From NCBI RefSeq assembly GCF_000024625.1, contig NC_013407.1:496001-560000 (forward strand): a stretch of DNA of 64,000 bases, written 5' to 3'. The notes beneath the pieces are model-generated. The model was not told the DNA's origin. It saw only the letters and a program-made list of their open reading frames with translations, and did no database searches. This document shows, in pieces, positions 48,276 through 54,990 of the stretch (its first letter is position 1; the number at the start of each line of letters is the position of its first letter). The stretch comes from Methanocaldococcus vulcanius M7 (GTDB lineage Archaea > AGJL01 > Methanococci > Methanococcales > Methanocaldococcaceae). A program made the position numbers and the translations under genes.

Positions 48276-49071
48276 AACCATCACACTTTTTCTTTAATGA
48301 TTCTGGCATGCCTCTGTCAAGTGGATTATTAGGACTATACTTATGCCCTATTCCAAGTTCTAAAGCCCTTTTAACTGCGAAATTCCAGAGATACTGCCAT
48401 TCTTCACGACTATACATTTTGTTATAAGTTGGATGATTGAATAACTTTGAAATATACACCAAGGCAGCTTTAACTCTCGCAGGAGTATCGCAAGGGAATT
48501 TCCAGTTAGCCCTATCAGCAAAGAGCTCATCAGGAACGTCTTTATACTTTGATGGCTTTGTTTTATGCCCATGCTCTTTTGATGAAGGAGGTTTTGCATT
48601 TGCCATTGCTATTGGTGCAAAATTTAGAATTTTGGCATCTGTCATTTTGGGAGTGCTGTTAATACAAATTGCCAATCCATAAGGAAACACATCAACAACC
48701 TTTCCATTTTGAACTGCTTTTAACCACTCCGCACTAACTCCAACTTGGTTATTTTTCAGATATTCTGCAACTTGAGGGTCAAAAACTGCAAACTTACAAT
48801 AAGCTTTGCCTTCATCATCGGTCCAGACATCAATAATGTAGCCCTTAAAGGATTGCGGGTCTTGGAATGGTAGAATGTGGTCGATATCAACATGCTTTCC
48901 AATTAGGAATTTTGCTCTTTCTTTAACCAAATCTGGCGTAATCCCAGCTTTTCTATACTGCTGGTCGTTTGGGTCGTAAAATAAACACTCAACAATTGCT
49001 ACTGGGTCGTATGGTTTTCTATCACCCTTTGCAAATTCTATTTTTCCAATTCTGCAAGTGAAAGTGTCCAT
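48253..49071 (-). CDS. Prohead protease with C-terminal extra domain
   Basis: 272 residues. N-terminal half: FLIGKHVDIDHILPF supplies the likely catalytic His (H60 or H65), and NNQVGVSAEWLKAV the likely nucleophile S113, as in the herpesvirus-like prohead protease clan. The C-terminal part (about 175-272: DVPDELFADRANWKFPCDTPARVKAALVYISKLFNHPTYNKMYSREEWQYLW) is a separate domain also found alone in other proteins, role unknown. Cleaves scaffold during head maturation. Confidence 0.75.
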   Translation of the reverse strand: MDTFTCRIGKIEFAKGDRKPYDPVAIVECLFYDPNDQQYRKAGITPDLVKERAKFLIGKHVDIDHILPFQDPQSFKGYIIDVWTDDEGKAYCKFAVFDPQVAEYLKNNQVGVSAEWLKAVQNGKVVDVFPYGLAICINSTPKMTDAKILNFAPIAMANAKPPSSKEHGHKTKPSKYKDVPDELFADRANWKFPCDTPARVKAALVYISKLFNHPTYNKMYSREEWQYLWNFAVKRALELGIGHKYSPNNPLDRGMPESLKKKCDGYDSSKPN

Positions 49072-49143
49072 GTTTCCACCAAGATAAAAAGAAAAAAAAG
49101 AAATTAAAGCTTCTGCAACACAATCTTCTCAAGTAGGTCTAAC

Positions 49144-49440
49144 TTACCTCTGAGCTGGGCTACCTCCGATTCCAACGCCCCCAGCTTTGCCTCTTAATGC
49201 TCTGATTTCTTCTTTTAATTCATCGATCTCTTTATCTTTCTTAGCCAGTTCTGCTTTTAGTTCTGCAATTTTCTCACTTTGTGATTTTTCATGATAGAAT
49301 TGTTCCATTTCACTTCTTCTTACCAAAGTATCAACTTTGTCTTTTCTTATTGTTTCTTGTGCTATTTTTTCAACATAATCGCTCTTTTTAGGAACTAAAT
49401 CATCTATTGCATCAGTATCTTTCTTCCCAAACAATGCCAT
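49144..49440 (-). CDS. First gene of leftward late unit, coiled-coil protein
   Basis: 98 residues from ATG 49440 (GGTGTTCGTT upstream). MALFGKKDTDAIDDLVPKKS, then a heptad-rich helix (about 52-84: SQSEKIAELKAELAKKDKEIDELKEEIRALRGK, 33 residues). The end GGVGIGGSPAQR looks out of frame. A five-G run (49178-49182) separates it from a +1-frame open stretch reading ALESEVAQLRGKLDLLEKIV to a stop at 49104, which continues the coiled coil well. Either a frameshift mutation or recoding is possible. Confidence 0.6.
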   Translation of the reverse strand: MALFGKKDTDAIDDLVPKKSDYVEKIAQETIRKDKVDTLVRRSEMEQFYHEKSQSEKIAELKAELAKKDKEIDELKEEIRALRGKAGGVGIGGSPAQR

Positions 49441-49472
49441 AACGAACACCTTTTTGTTGTATTGTATTAGAA

Positions 49473-49486
49473 TGTGGGGCCCCACA
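49473..49486. repeat. GC-rich perfect palindrome in late leader
   Basis: TGTGGGGCCCCACA, 14 bases, self-complementary, in the leader between the late promoter and ATG 49440. It is strikingly GC-rich against the AT-rich background. Could be an operator or an RNA dimer/hairpin element. Confidence 0.55.
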
Positions 49487-49508
49487 GCCCCTATGCAAAA
49501 CCGCACCG

Positions 49509-49528
49509 TTAGAATTTTTAAATTCTGA
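49509..49528. promoter_or_regulatory. Palindromic operator/promoter of the leftward late unit, copy 2
   Basis: TTAGAATTTTTAAATTCTGA; the first 18 bases are identical to the core of the palindrome at 32872-32895. It lies about 70-90 bases before ATG 49440, and its TTTAAA-like centre could be the TATA element. Shared by the two late units, it is a candidate site for a late-gene activator or repressor. Confidence 0.62.
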
Positions 49529-49587
49529 TTTTATCTGTAAATTTAAATTTATAAATACTCAATTCGAAAAAATAAAAAAGTTCTTCC

Positions 49588-50016
49588 CTAAGTTCTTCCC
49601 TTCAACGGTCTCCCGTCTTTCTTTAATAATACTTGGCCATAAATTCTATACCTCCGATATAATTCCTTACACCACCTGTAACTAATCCCAACTTTTTCGG
49701 CTATATCTTTTAGAGTCATTCCCTCTTCAAACATTTTTTCGATTAACTTTAATTCTTTATTTGATAATGAGTATTTCCTTTTATTTCTTTTATTTTCTTT
49801 CTCCAGATAACGTAAATCAATTAAAAAATAGATAACCTCCCCATTCAACCCCTTTACCTTTGAGATTATTTTCTTTTTCATCAGCTGTCTTAATCTTTGA
49901 GAAATATGTCCCAAACCATTGCCCGCATCTATATTATAAACTTCTCTAATCTCTCTCGTCGATACTGCCCCACCATTATTGATTATTAAGTTTAGAAGCT
50001 CTTCCTGAGAAACCAT
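49588..50016 (-). CDS. Viral DNA-binding regulator (two HTH regions)
   Basis: 142 residues from ATG 50016 (GTGATAAAG upstream). N-terminal winged-helix-like part at about 1-70 (MVSQEELLNLIINNGGAVST, REIREVYNIDAGNGLGHISQRLRQLMKKKIISKV) and a C-terminal helix-turn-helix at about 85-125 (LSNKELKLIEKMFEEGMTLKDIAEKVGISYRWCKEL). Basic tail. It sits beside the leftward late promoter and may control the early-late switch (inference). Confidence 0.72.
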   Translation of the reverse strand: MVSQEELLNLIINNGGAVSTREIREVYNIDAGNGLGHISQRLRQLMKKKIISKVKGLNGEVIYFLIDLRYLEKENKRNKRKYSLSNKELKLIEKMFEEGMTLKDIAEKVGISYRWCKELYRRYRIYGQVLLKKDGRPLKGRT

Positions 50017-50140
50017 CTTTATCACTTTTTATTTGTATTATTAGTTTATCCCCATAATCTCTAACATCTAAAACATCTAAAAAATATTTTGCAACAGCCC
50101 TAACAACATCCAACGCTAACCTTCCTTGCCTAACTCCCAT
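49976..50140 (-). CDS. Small viral protein, 54 residues
   Basis: MGVRQGRLALDVVRAVAKYF then LDVLDVRDYGDKLIIQIKSDKDGFSGRASKLNNQ. ATG 50140 follows AGGTGGTTCT. The last 41 bases overlap the regulator gene at 49588-50016 in another frame. The helix-then-strand pattern and good ribosome-binding site support it. Function unknown. Confidence 0.55.
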   Translation of the reverse strand: MGVRQGRLALDVVRAVAKYFLDVLDVRDYGDKLIIQIKSDKDGFSGRASKLNNQ

Positions 50141-50228
50141 AGAACCACCTAAAAATAAAAAAGATATTTGGAATTATTTTAATAATCAACTCTATTCTCT
50201 CAGTTCTACATTTATGCTTTATTGGCAT
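50130..50228 (-). CDS. Possible very small viral protein, 32 residues
   Basis: MPIKHKCRTERIELIIKIIP then NIFFIFRWFYGS, read from ATG 50228 with GGTGGTTTT upstream. Its stop overlaps the start of the 54-residue gene. Only the ribosome-binding site and the close packing support it. Confidence 0.3.
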   Translation of the reverse strand: MPIKHKCRTERIELIIKIIPNIFFIFRWFYGS

Positions 50229-50244
50229 AAAACCACCAAAAAGT

Positions 50245-50529
50245 TTATTCTAAAATCTCAACTTTAATCTTCTTAATCTTACATTTCTCATAATACTCCT
50301 TACTTTTAACTAAAATATCGTAATCCTCATAATCTTCAACTTTATTTCCTTCCAATTTTGCAATTTCTTTTATTTCCTCCAACTCATCGTTTATCCCATC
50401 TAAAACAACATCTAAAAACTCTTTAGCATCTTCCTCAGTAGGAAAACTCAAAGTGAAGGTTCTACAACATTCATTACACGTTACCTTAGCTATTTTACCA
50501 TTTTCATCCACAATAACCCACATCTCCAT
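50245..50529 (-). CDS. Viral zinc-ribbon-like small protein
   Basis: 94 residues. KVTCNECCRTFTLSFPTEEDAKEFL carries Cys at 18, 21 and 22, a partial zinc-ribbon look, followed by an acidic helical C-terminus. GGTGATAAA precedes the ATG. Early leftward unit. No named family. Confidence 0.6.
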   Translation of the reverse strand: MEMWVIVDENGKIAKVTCNECCRTFTLSFPTEEDAKEFLDVVLDGINDELEEIKEIAKLEGNKVEDYEDYDILVKSKEYYEKCKIKKIKVEILE

Positions 50530-50557
50530 TTTATCACCAAAAAAGTTTAAAAAAGAA

Positions 50558-51283
50558 TTATTGCCCGTAAGTGATAATCACATACGACTTTCTCTTTTTT
50601 GCCTCAGCTATTACCATCTGCAAATACTTTGGCTCAATAATATGTTTTAGTGCGTTCCTTATCGCCTTTGAAGCTAAAACAGTATATTTAAACTCCTCTC
50701 CCATTCTACCAGGACTTATCCTTTCAGCAGTCCCCACCATAACAATATTCCTTCTCAAATCCCTAACCCTACATGTTGCTATAATTTTTCCATTAACTTC
50801 TTGGAAAGTTGGTGGCTCTACCTCAATATTTCCCTGCATCCTCATTGCTTTAACAATCCCAGCCCATGAGAGGATTATCTTCTCCTTTCCTGTTTTTTTA
50901 TCTGGATAAGTATATGCCAAAGGTAGATGCTCATTAGCTTCATCCAATAACATCAAATCCTCATCTAACGTGTCCATCTTTTCAATAACATTATCTAATG
51001 TCTCTACATTTTCAACAGTTTTCTCTAAGACAACCATTGCATTGTTTGATGCTTTAACTTCAACATTATTTCCATTTGTCTTCATCTTCTCCTCCTCCCT
51101 AAGTTTTTTAAATTCATCTTTTAGATTTAAGTTCTCTAACCATTTAACAAACGCAGCTGATTCAGCAATCCAATTATTGTGCTCCTTCATAATCTCCTCT
51201 ACTTGCTTTCTAATCCCATCTGGTGTTATTTCCGTTCCATACACATTTTTATGTGCCTTTGAAGCTAATTCATACTTGCACAT
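50558..51283 (-). CDS. Viral early protein, possible recombination/ssDNA-annealing type
   Basis: 241 residues. A helical N-terminal part, then ILSWAGIVKAMRMQGNIEVEPPTFQEVNGKIIATCRVRD, VGTAERISPGRMGEEFKYTVLASKAIRNALKHIIEPKYLQMVIAEAKK. The layout of a beta-sheet with G.AE..., then ASKAIRNALK helices, resembles single-strand annealing or recombination-mediator proteins seen in phages, but I cannot name the family with certainty. It overlaps the 80-residue gene upstream by 19 bases. Confidence 0.5.
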   Translation of the reverse strand: MCKYELASKAHKNVYGTEITPDGIRKQVEEIMKEHNNWIAESAAFVKWLENLNLKDEFKKLREEEKMKTNGNNVEVKASNNAMVVLEKTVENVETLDNVIEKMDTLDEDLMLLDEANEHLPLAYTYPDKKTGKEKIILSWAGIVKAMRMQGNIEVEPPTFQEVNGKIIATCRVRDLRRNIVMVGTAERISPGRMGEEFKYTVLASKAIRNALKHIIEPKYLQMVIAEAKKRKSYVIITYGQ

Positions 51284-51507
51284 ACTTCCAACCTCCTCTT
51301 GTGTAAATCCTCATTTTCCTTCCTTTTAATTGCCTTCTTAGCCCTTTTCCACGCTCTAAGACCAACTCGTCTAACACAACAACCGAAACCTTCCAACATT
51401 TCTTTCGTTTCTCTAAACTCCTCCTCCGACCCGCAAACCCCATAACTATCAACCTTTCCATCAAATTCAACAACAAAATAGATTTTATTTGATGAACACC
51501 GCATCAT
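51265..51507 (-). CDS. Small viral early protein, 80 residues
   Basis: MMRCSSNKIYFVVEFDGKVD, SYGVCGSEEEFRETKEMLEGFGCCVRRVGLRAWKRAKKAIKRKENEDLHKRRLEV. An N-terminal strand pair then a basic helix rich in Lys and Arg, suggesting nucleic-acid binding. Start ATGATG. It overlaps both neighbours, as usual for this unit. Function unknown. Confidence 0.55.
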   Translation of the reverse strand: MMRCSSNKIYFVVEFDGKVDSYGVCGSEEEFRETKEMLEGFGCCVRRVGLRAWKRAKKAIKRKENEDLHKRRLEVCASMN

Positions 51508-51661
51508 AACCCTCCCTCCTAATATCAGAGCATAACCTAACTCTTAGTTCCCTAATCAAATCCTCAGCTTCCTCCAACTTCAAAATCGCTCCAACAGTGT
51601 CTCCATTATTATAATCACTCTTAGCCCTCTCCAAAACCTCAATAGCTTTATTTATTTGCAT
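51485..51661 (-). CDS. Small helical viral protein, 58 residues
   Basis: MQINKAIEVLERAKSDYNNG, DTVGAILKLEEAEDLIRELRVRLCSDIRREGYDAVFIK: a helical hairpin. ATG 51661 has GGTGGGAAT upstream; the longer frame to 51694 has none. Overlaps the next gene. Function unknown. Confidence 0.55.
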   Translation of the reverse strand: MQINKAIEVLERAKSDYNNGDTVGAILKLEEAEDLIRELRVRLCSDIRREGYDAVFIK

Positions 51662-51732
51662 ATTCCCACCTATACGTTGATTATATATAACCAAAACATT
51701 TATGAATAGAAAATTAGAAAAACAAAAAGTGC

Positions 51733-52017
51733 TTAGGCAGTTATCTCTGCAACTGATACTCCATAAATATCTTCAATCAACGCAGCTAAATAGCCATTAT
51801 CTTCTATAGCTTCGATTATATCCTCCTTCTTTATGGTCTTCCTTCCTGATTTTTGTGCGTTCATTCTTGCTTTAACTAAAATCTCAATCAAAATCTTTCG
51901 CAAATAGTTGTTAAGTTCCTCAACTGCCTCATTAGAAATCCTGAAATCATAACCGCTTTTAGGATAGTTATCCACAATCTCCTTCATCGTCCTTTTTAAC
52001 GTAGCCTTAGGGATCAT
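51733..52017 (-). CDS. Virus-encoded archaeal histone, MJ1647-like
   Basis: 94 residues. Histone fold at about 2-72: IPKATLKRTMKEIVDN, FRISNEAVEELNNYLRKILIEILVKARMNAQKSGRKTIKKEDIIEAIED, with the loop-2 GRKTIK motif that contacts DNA. A C-terminal extension (about 73-94: GYLAALIEDIYGVSVAEITA) follows, as in M. jannaschii MJ1647, whose tetramers bridge DNA. Standard archaeal histones lack that tail. It may compact viral DNA or modify host chromatin in infection (inference). Confidence 0.88.
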   Translation of the reverse strand: MIPKATLKRTMKEIVDNYPKSGYDFRISNEAVEELNNYLRKILIEILVKARMNAQKSGRKTIKKEDIIEAIEDNGYLAALIEDIYGVSVAEITA

Positions 52018-52021
52018 ACTC

Positions 52022-52639
52022 TCACCTCAGCTTTTTAATGTCAGAATCCAAATCTTTTAATTTTTTTATCAAATTTTTGACGTTGTTAATCTCTTTAACA
52101 ACATCAGAAGTATCCTCTCCAAACTTGTATAATTGATACTCCTTTTCTTCCAAAAAACCAAGATATTCCTCTAAATATTCAATTGTTCTTCTCAAAGAAA
52201 ATTTATCAATTTTTACAAAAATTCGCTCTCCAATCTCTTTAGCCAACTTTTCATCCCAAATAATGTATCTGAAATATTCCTTGTTCTTACCCTTAAATAC
52301 CCAATACTCTCCTTTATTTTTTAAATCCACCATTATAAACTCATCATTAAACTCCTCTAAAGGATTACACCCACGACCCCACATTCTTAACCATCCCTCT
52401 CCCTTTACAAACTCGGATATTCTATATGGAACATCAAACCAGTACTCACATCTTGTTATTGGGATCGCTTTCCCATTTTCTAAAACATATATTCCCCAAA
52501 GTAATTCCACTATACCCCGTTCCTTACGGATTATATAACCATCTTCCGTCTCAAACGACTCACCAATCTTCATATTTTCCAAAAACTCTTTCAACTCCTC
52601 ATCTTTTAACTCAACCCCATTAATCCTCAATCTCCTCAT
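52022..52639 (-). CDS. Viral early protein of unknown function, 205 residues
   Basis: 205 residues from ATG 52639 (GAGGCGATAATT upstream; the longer frame to 52687 is not needed). RINGVELKDEELKEFLENMKIGESFETEDGYII, then Trp/Tyr-rich strands (VPYRISEFVKGEGWLRMWGRGCNP, KNKGEYWVFKGKNKEYFRYIIWDE) and a C-terminal coiled coil. First gene after promoter P1 and directly before the histone. No family recognised. Confidence 0.6.
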   Translation of the reverse strand: MRRLRINGVELKDEELKEFLENMKIGESFETEDGYIIRKERGIVELLWGIYVLENGKAIPITRCEYWFDVPYRISEFVKGEGWLRMWGRGCNPLEEFNDEFIMVDLKNKGEYWVFKGKNKEYFRYIIWDEKLAKEIGERIFVKIDKFSLRRTIEYLEEYLGFLEEKEYQLYKFGEDTSDVVKEINNVKNLIKKLKDLDSDIKKLR

Positions 52640-52749
52640 AATTATCGCCTCTAAGTTTTTTATAAACAAAGAAATAATGAGCTTCATCCCGCCCGTCTTT
52701 TAAAAAATTTATTTTGCAGTGTGGGGGAGGGTCTCTCAAGGCTTACATC
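52640..52749 (-). other. 3' part of the P1 leader with T run
   Basis: The lower strand reads on from the hairpin through a C-rich stretch (ACCCTCCCCCAC at about 52720-52731), then AAATTTTTT near 52700-52710, to the ribosome-binding site of the 205-residue gene. The C-rich stretch could pair with GGGTGGG of the hairpin in an alternative fold, and the T run would then follow a stem, as in attenuators. Confidence 0.4.
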
Positions 52750-52799
52750 CCACCCAATCAGCAGGCCCATTTCAGGACCTGCCTCATATACTTGGGTGG
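52750..52799 (-). ncRNA. Structured leader RNA or sRNA of P1 (nested hairpin)
   Basis: Outer stem CCACCCAA/TTGGGTGG (8 pairs) encloses an inner stem GCAGGTCC/GGGCCTGC (8 pairs, one G-U on the lower strand) with loop TGAAAT. The two are joined by an asymmetric internal loop with TGA on both sides, which recalls a kink-turn. It is markedly GC-rich, a known sign of functional RNA in AT-rich hyperthermophiles. It lies about 40 bases into the P1 transcript. The RNA and its role are inferred. Confidence 0.55.
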
Positions 52800-52829
52800 T
52801 CATTATGATATGTCATTATGTTATGACAT

Positions 52830-52872
52830 GTCATATTTCTATGACTTGTTTTATAATTGTGGAGATATAAAA
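52830..52872 (-). promoter_or_regulatory. Early promoter-operator P1 (leftward)
   Basis: Lower strand: TATA-like TTTTTATAT at 52864-52872, then CCACAATTATAAAACAAG, then the operator GTCATAGAAATATGAC (6-base arms, 4-base spacer, 52830-52845) near the expected transcript start. 33 bases (52830-52862) are identical to P2. Further TGTCAT half-sites follow at 52808-52834, including the palindrome ATGACATGTCAT (52823-52834). Drives the histone-containing early unit. Confidence 0.75.
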
Positions 52873-52986
52873 ACCTTTCTCTATAAATTTGTTAATAGTA
52901 GATATTAAAAAAGTTAATACTAATAATTAAAAATATAAATAAAAAGCACAATATAAAAAATTACATACTTTCTGAGGTAGGACAAA

Positions 52987-53187
52987 ATGAGGCACAAAAA
53001 TAAAGGATTTAAAATTAAAAGATATAAAAAAATTGGGAAATATAGAAGAAAATACTATATAAGCAGGGAGGAATTTGAAAAAATAGAAGAGATTTTAGAT
53101 ATTTGTTTAGTTAAGGCAATGGAAGAAACAAAAGACGATGAATTATTAACTTACGATGAAATAAAAGGATTATTGGGAGATAAATGA
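52987..53187 (+). CDS. RelB-like antitoxin candidate
   Basis: 66 residues, strongly basic N-terminus (MRHKNKGFKIKRYKKIGKYR) and an acidic C-terminal half with REEFEKIEEILDICLVKAMEETKDDELLTYDEIKGLLG. GAGGTAGGACAAA precedes the ATG. It overlaps the RelE-like gene by four bases (ATGA), the usual antitoxin-toxin coupling. No direct RelB motif, so the role rests on context. Confidence 0.68.
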   Translation: MRHKNKGFKIKRYKKIGKYRRKYYISREEFEKIEEILDICLVKAMEETKDDELLTYDEIKGLLGDK

Positions 53188-53450
53188 AAGTGTTGTTTGC
53201 CAAAACATTTGCTAAGGATTTAAAGAATGTTCCAAGGCATGTAAGAAAAAGGATAAAGTTGATAATTGAAAACTTTCAAAATGCTAAATCGTTAAATGAT
53301 TTAAACTTAGACATTAAGAAAATAAAGGGTTATCAAAATTATTACAGAATTAGAGTTGGAAATTATAGAGTAGGTATTGAAATTAATGGAGATACAATTA
53401 TTTTTAGAAGGGTTTTGCATAGGAAAAACATATACGATTATTTTCCATAA
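53184..53450 (+). CDS. RelE/ParE-family toxin
   Basis: 88 residues: MKVLFAKTFAKDLKNVPRHV, RKRIKLIIENFQNAKSLND, IKKIKGYQNYYRIRVGNYRVGIEINGDTIIFRRVLHRKNIYDYFP. The IKGY...YRIRVGNYRV..E...D.I...RV.HR..IY..FP pattern is diagnostic of RelE. RelE cleaves mRNA on the ribosome. Here it probably stabilises the provirus. Small size is normal. Confidence 0.9.
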   Translation: MKVLFAKTFAKDLKNVPRHVRKRIKLIIENFQNAKSLNDLNLDIKKIKGYQNYYRIRVGNYRVGIEINGDTIIFRRVLHRKNIYDYFP

Positions 53451-53454
53451 TTAA

Positions 53455-53592
53455 TTAATCAGAGCCAAATATTTTCTCCCTACCTCCTAATTTAAAATAC
53501 CAAATCCAAATGCCTATGCCAATAACTGCTATAATTGCAAAAGAAATGAATGAAATAATTAAAAATAACGTCTGCCCTTCTATAACTATCAA
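53455..53592 (-). CDS. Possible small membrane protein, 45 residues
   Basis: A frame from TTG 53592 (GGAG directly before it) encoding one strong transmembrane helix (LFLIISFISFAIIAVIGIGI then WIWYF) and a basic then polar tail KLGGREKIFGSD. Translation start is uncertain because the ribosome-binding site is very close. Lies between the RelE-like gene and the DUF1828-type gene. Confidence 0.4.
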   Translation of the reverse strand: MIVIEGQTLFLIISFISFAIIAVIGIGIWIWYFKLGGREKIFGSD

Positions 53593-53669
53593 CTCCTTTT
53601 TTATTATCTTTATACTAAATTATATTAATTTACTATTTATTTTATAGGTTTGCCATAGGACCAGATGAA

Positions 53670-54443
53670 TTATTCTACTAAAACACTTATCTCATCTTCC
53701 CTTCTACTCCATAAAAACGGCTCAATATCATACTTATATAAAGCGTTAATCATGTCTTCAGAAGGCTTTCTCTCAGTGTCATTAATTATTGCTATTCTCT
53801 TAACCTCTTCATCCCTAATTGTATTTTTCACATCCTCAAAGGCAAATATTGTTGAATTGATAATTCTTTTTTCAGGTCTGCTAATTATACCAACTATTTT
53901 TTTAGTTTTAATTTCTCCATAATTCAATATTTCCAAAAATCTATGTTTTAAACCACTTCTACCACCGACATCTCTTTTCCTATATGGAATTTTCTTTTTC
54001 TCAAAATACATCTCAACATCTTCCCAGAATATTGACCTAACCTTATGTTGAGCCAATAAATGAAACCCATCAACTGCAAGAATTGCTTGAATCATATTAT
54101 TGAAATATAATGGAAACTCATCCTTATTGGCAATTATAACTATTTCCCTACCTTCAAGATGAGCCCCAAAACCATTTAATACTGTTTTCAATTCATATAA
54201 TCTTTTTTCAGTATTAATATCAACTCCTGCCACCTCAAGATTATCTAAAGTATTGCCATCATCAGTAAGTATAATCGAATCTCCCACAACCTTCATATAA
54301 AATTGAATTAAATCATTAGATTTATCAATAAACGGTGTTGTTATTTCAACCCACTCCCCCCCATTTTCCAATATGATGTTTTCCCTTAGCCAATTAAAGT
54401 ATTCATCAATAAATTTTTCAATAAGTTTAATAGAATTTGACAT
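53670..54443 (-). CDS. DUF1828/DUF1829-type protein
   Basis: 257 residues from ATG 54443 (GAGGTGTGGATTT upstream). The N-terminal part has WVEITTPFIDKSNDLIQFYMKVVGDSIILTDDGNTLDNLEVAG, the DUF1828 signature. The C-terminal part (about 150-257, with KRDVGGRSGLKHRFLEILN and SRPEKRIINSTIFAFEDVKNT) fits DUF1829. Found scattered in bacteria, archaea and mobile elements next to DUF6978-type genes; I know of no established activity. Overlaps its upstream partner by 17 bases. Confidence 0.75.
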   Translation of the reverse strand: MSNSIKLIEKFIDEYFNWLRENIILENGGEWVEITTPFIDKSNDLIQFYMKVVGDSIILTDDGNTLDNLEVAGVDINTEKRLYELKTVLNGFGAHLEGREIVIIANKDEFPLYFNNMIQAILAVDGFHLLAQHKVRSIFWEDVEMYFEKKKIPYRKRDVGGRSGLKHRFLEILNYGEIKTKKIVGIISRPEKRIINSTIFAFEDVKNTIRDEEVKRIAIINDTERKPSEDMINALYKYDIEPFLWSRREDEISVLVE

Positions 54444-54945
54444 AAATCCACACCTCATTTACTGGAAACTTAATATTAGGGGCTTTTACAACTTTACAAT
54501 AATCAAGGAACTCCTGCGTAATTTGAATAATGTTTTTATCTGAGATATTTAACTTTTCAATCTCCTCAATAGGAACTGCCCATTTATCATCATAGCCCTC
54601 TACATAAATATGTAAATGAGGGCCTTTAATAGTCTTTCCAACATAACGACTCAATAAATTTATAAGGGAGTTGTGAGAATCATATAACGGGGGAAGTTTA
54701 GGAGGATTTCTATGTGGAGGACCATAATGTAAGTCCAACCTCCTTAAGATATATCGCTTCCTTGCAATGTTTGTATAGGATATTTTAATCTTATTTGATT
54801 TACTATACTTTCTATAAATATCTATATAGTAACTTTCAGTCCCATCCTTAGATTTAAGATTTATCCTGGATTTCCCACCGTTATTAGGGAATGGCACATC
54901 ATTGTCCAATGAAATCTTTGGTATATTAAATAGTTGCTCTGCCAT
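54427..54945 (-). CDS. DUF6978-type partner of the DUF1828 gene
   Basis: 172 residues: RINLKSKDGTESYYIDIYRK, RKRYILRRLDLHYGPPHRNPPKLPPL, GPHLHIYVEGYDDKWAVPIEE and NPSVNEVWIYV-like end (FPVNEVWIYVKFY). LDLHYGPPHRNP and HLHIY.EGY..KWA.P are the blocks I associate with DUF6978. Its tight coupling with the DUF1828 gene suggests a two-component toxin-antitoxin or defence module; this is inference. Confidence 0.68.
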   Translation of the reverse strand: MAEQLFNIPKISLDNDVPFPNNGGKSRINLKSKDGTESYYIDIYRKYSKSNKIKISYTNIARKRYILRRLDLHYGPPHRNPPKLPPLYDSHNSLINLLSRYVGKTIKGPHLHIYVEGYDDKWAVPIEEIEKLNISDKNIIQITQEFLDYCKVVKAPNIKFPVNEVWIYVKFY

Positions 54946-54990
54946 AGTTTGGGTTAGTGAAATTGTCCCACCTCCACGGCTTAATTACTT

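Noticed and set aside
51270-51476. A 68-residue frame within 51265-51507
   Set aside because: Alternative frame of the same region with no ribosome-binding site; the 80-residue frame fits the tight packing better.
52714-52908. A 64-residue top-strand frame over the P1 region
   Set aside because: It runs through the operator and the GC-rich hairpin, has no ribosome-binding site and an atypical composition; the region is better explained as promoter and leader RNA.
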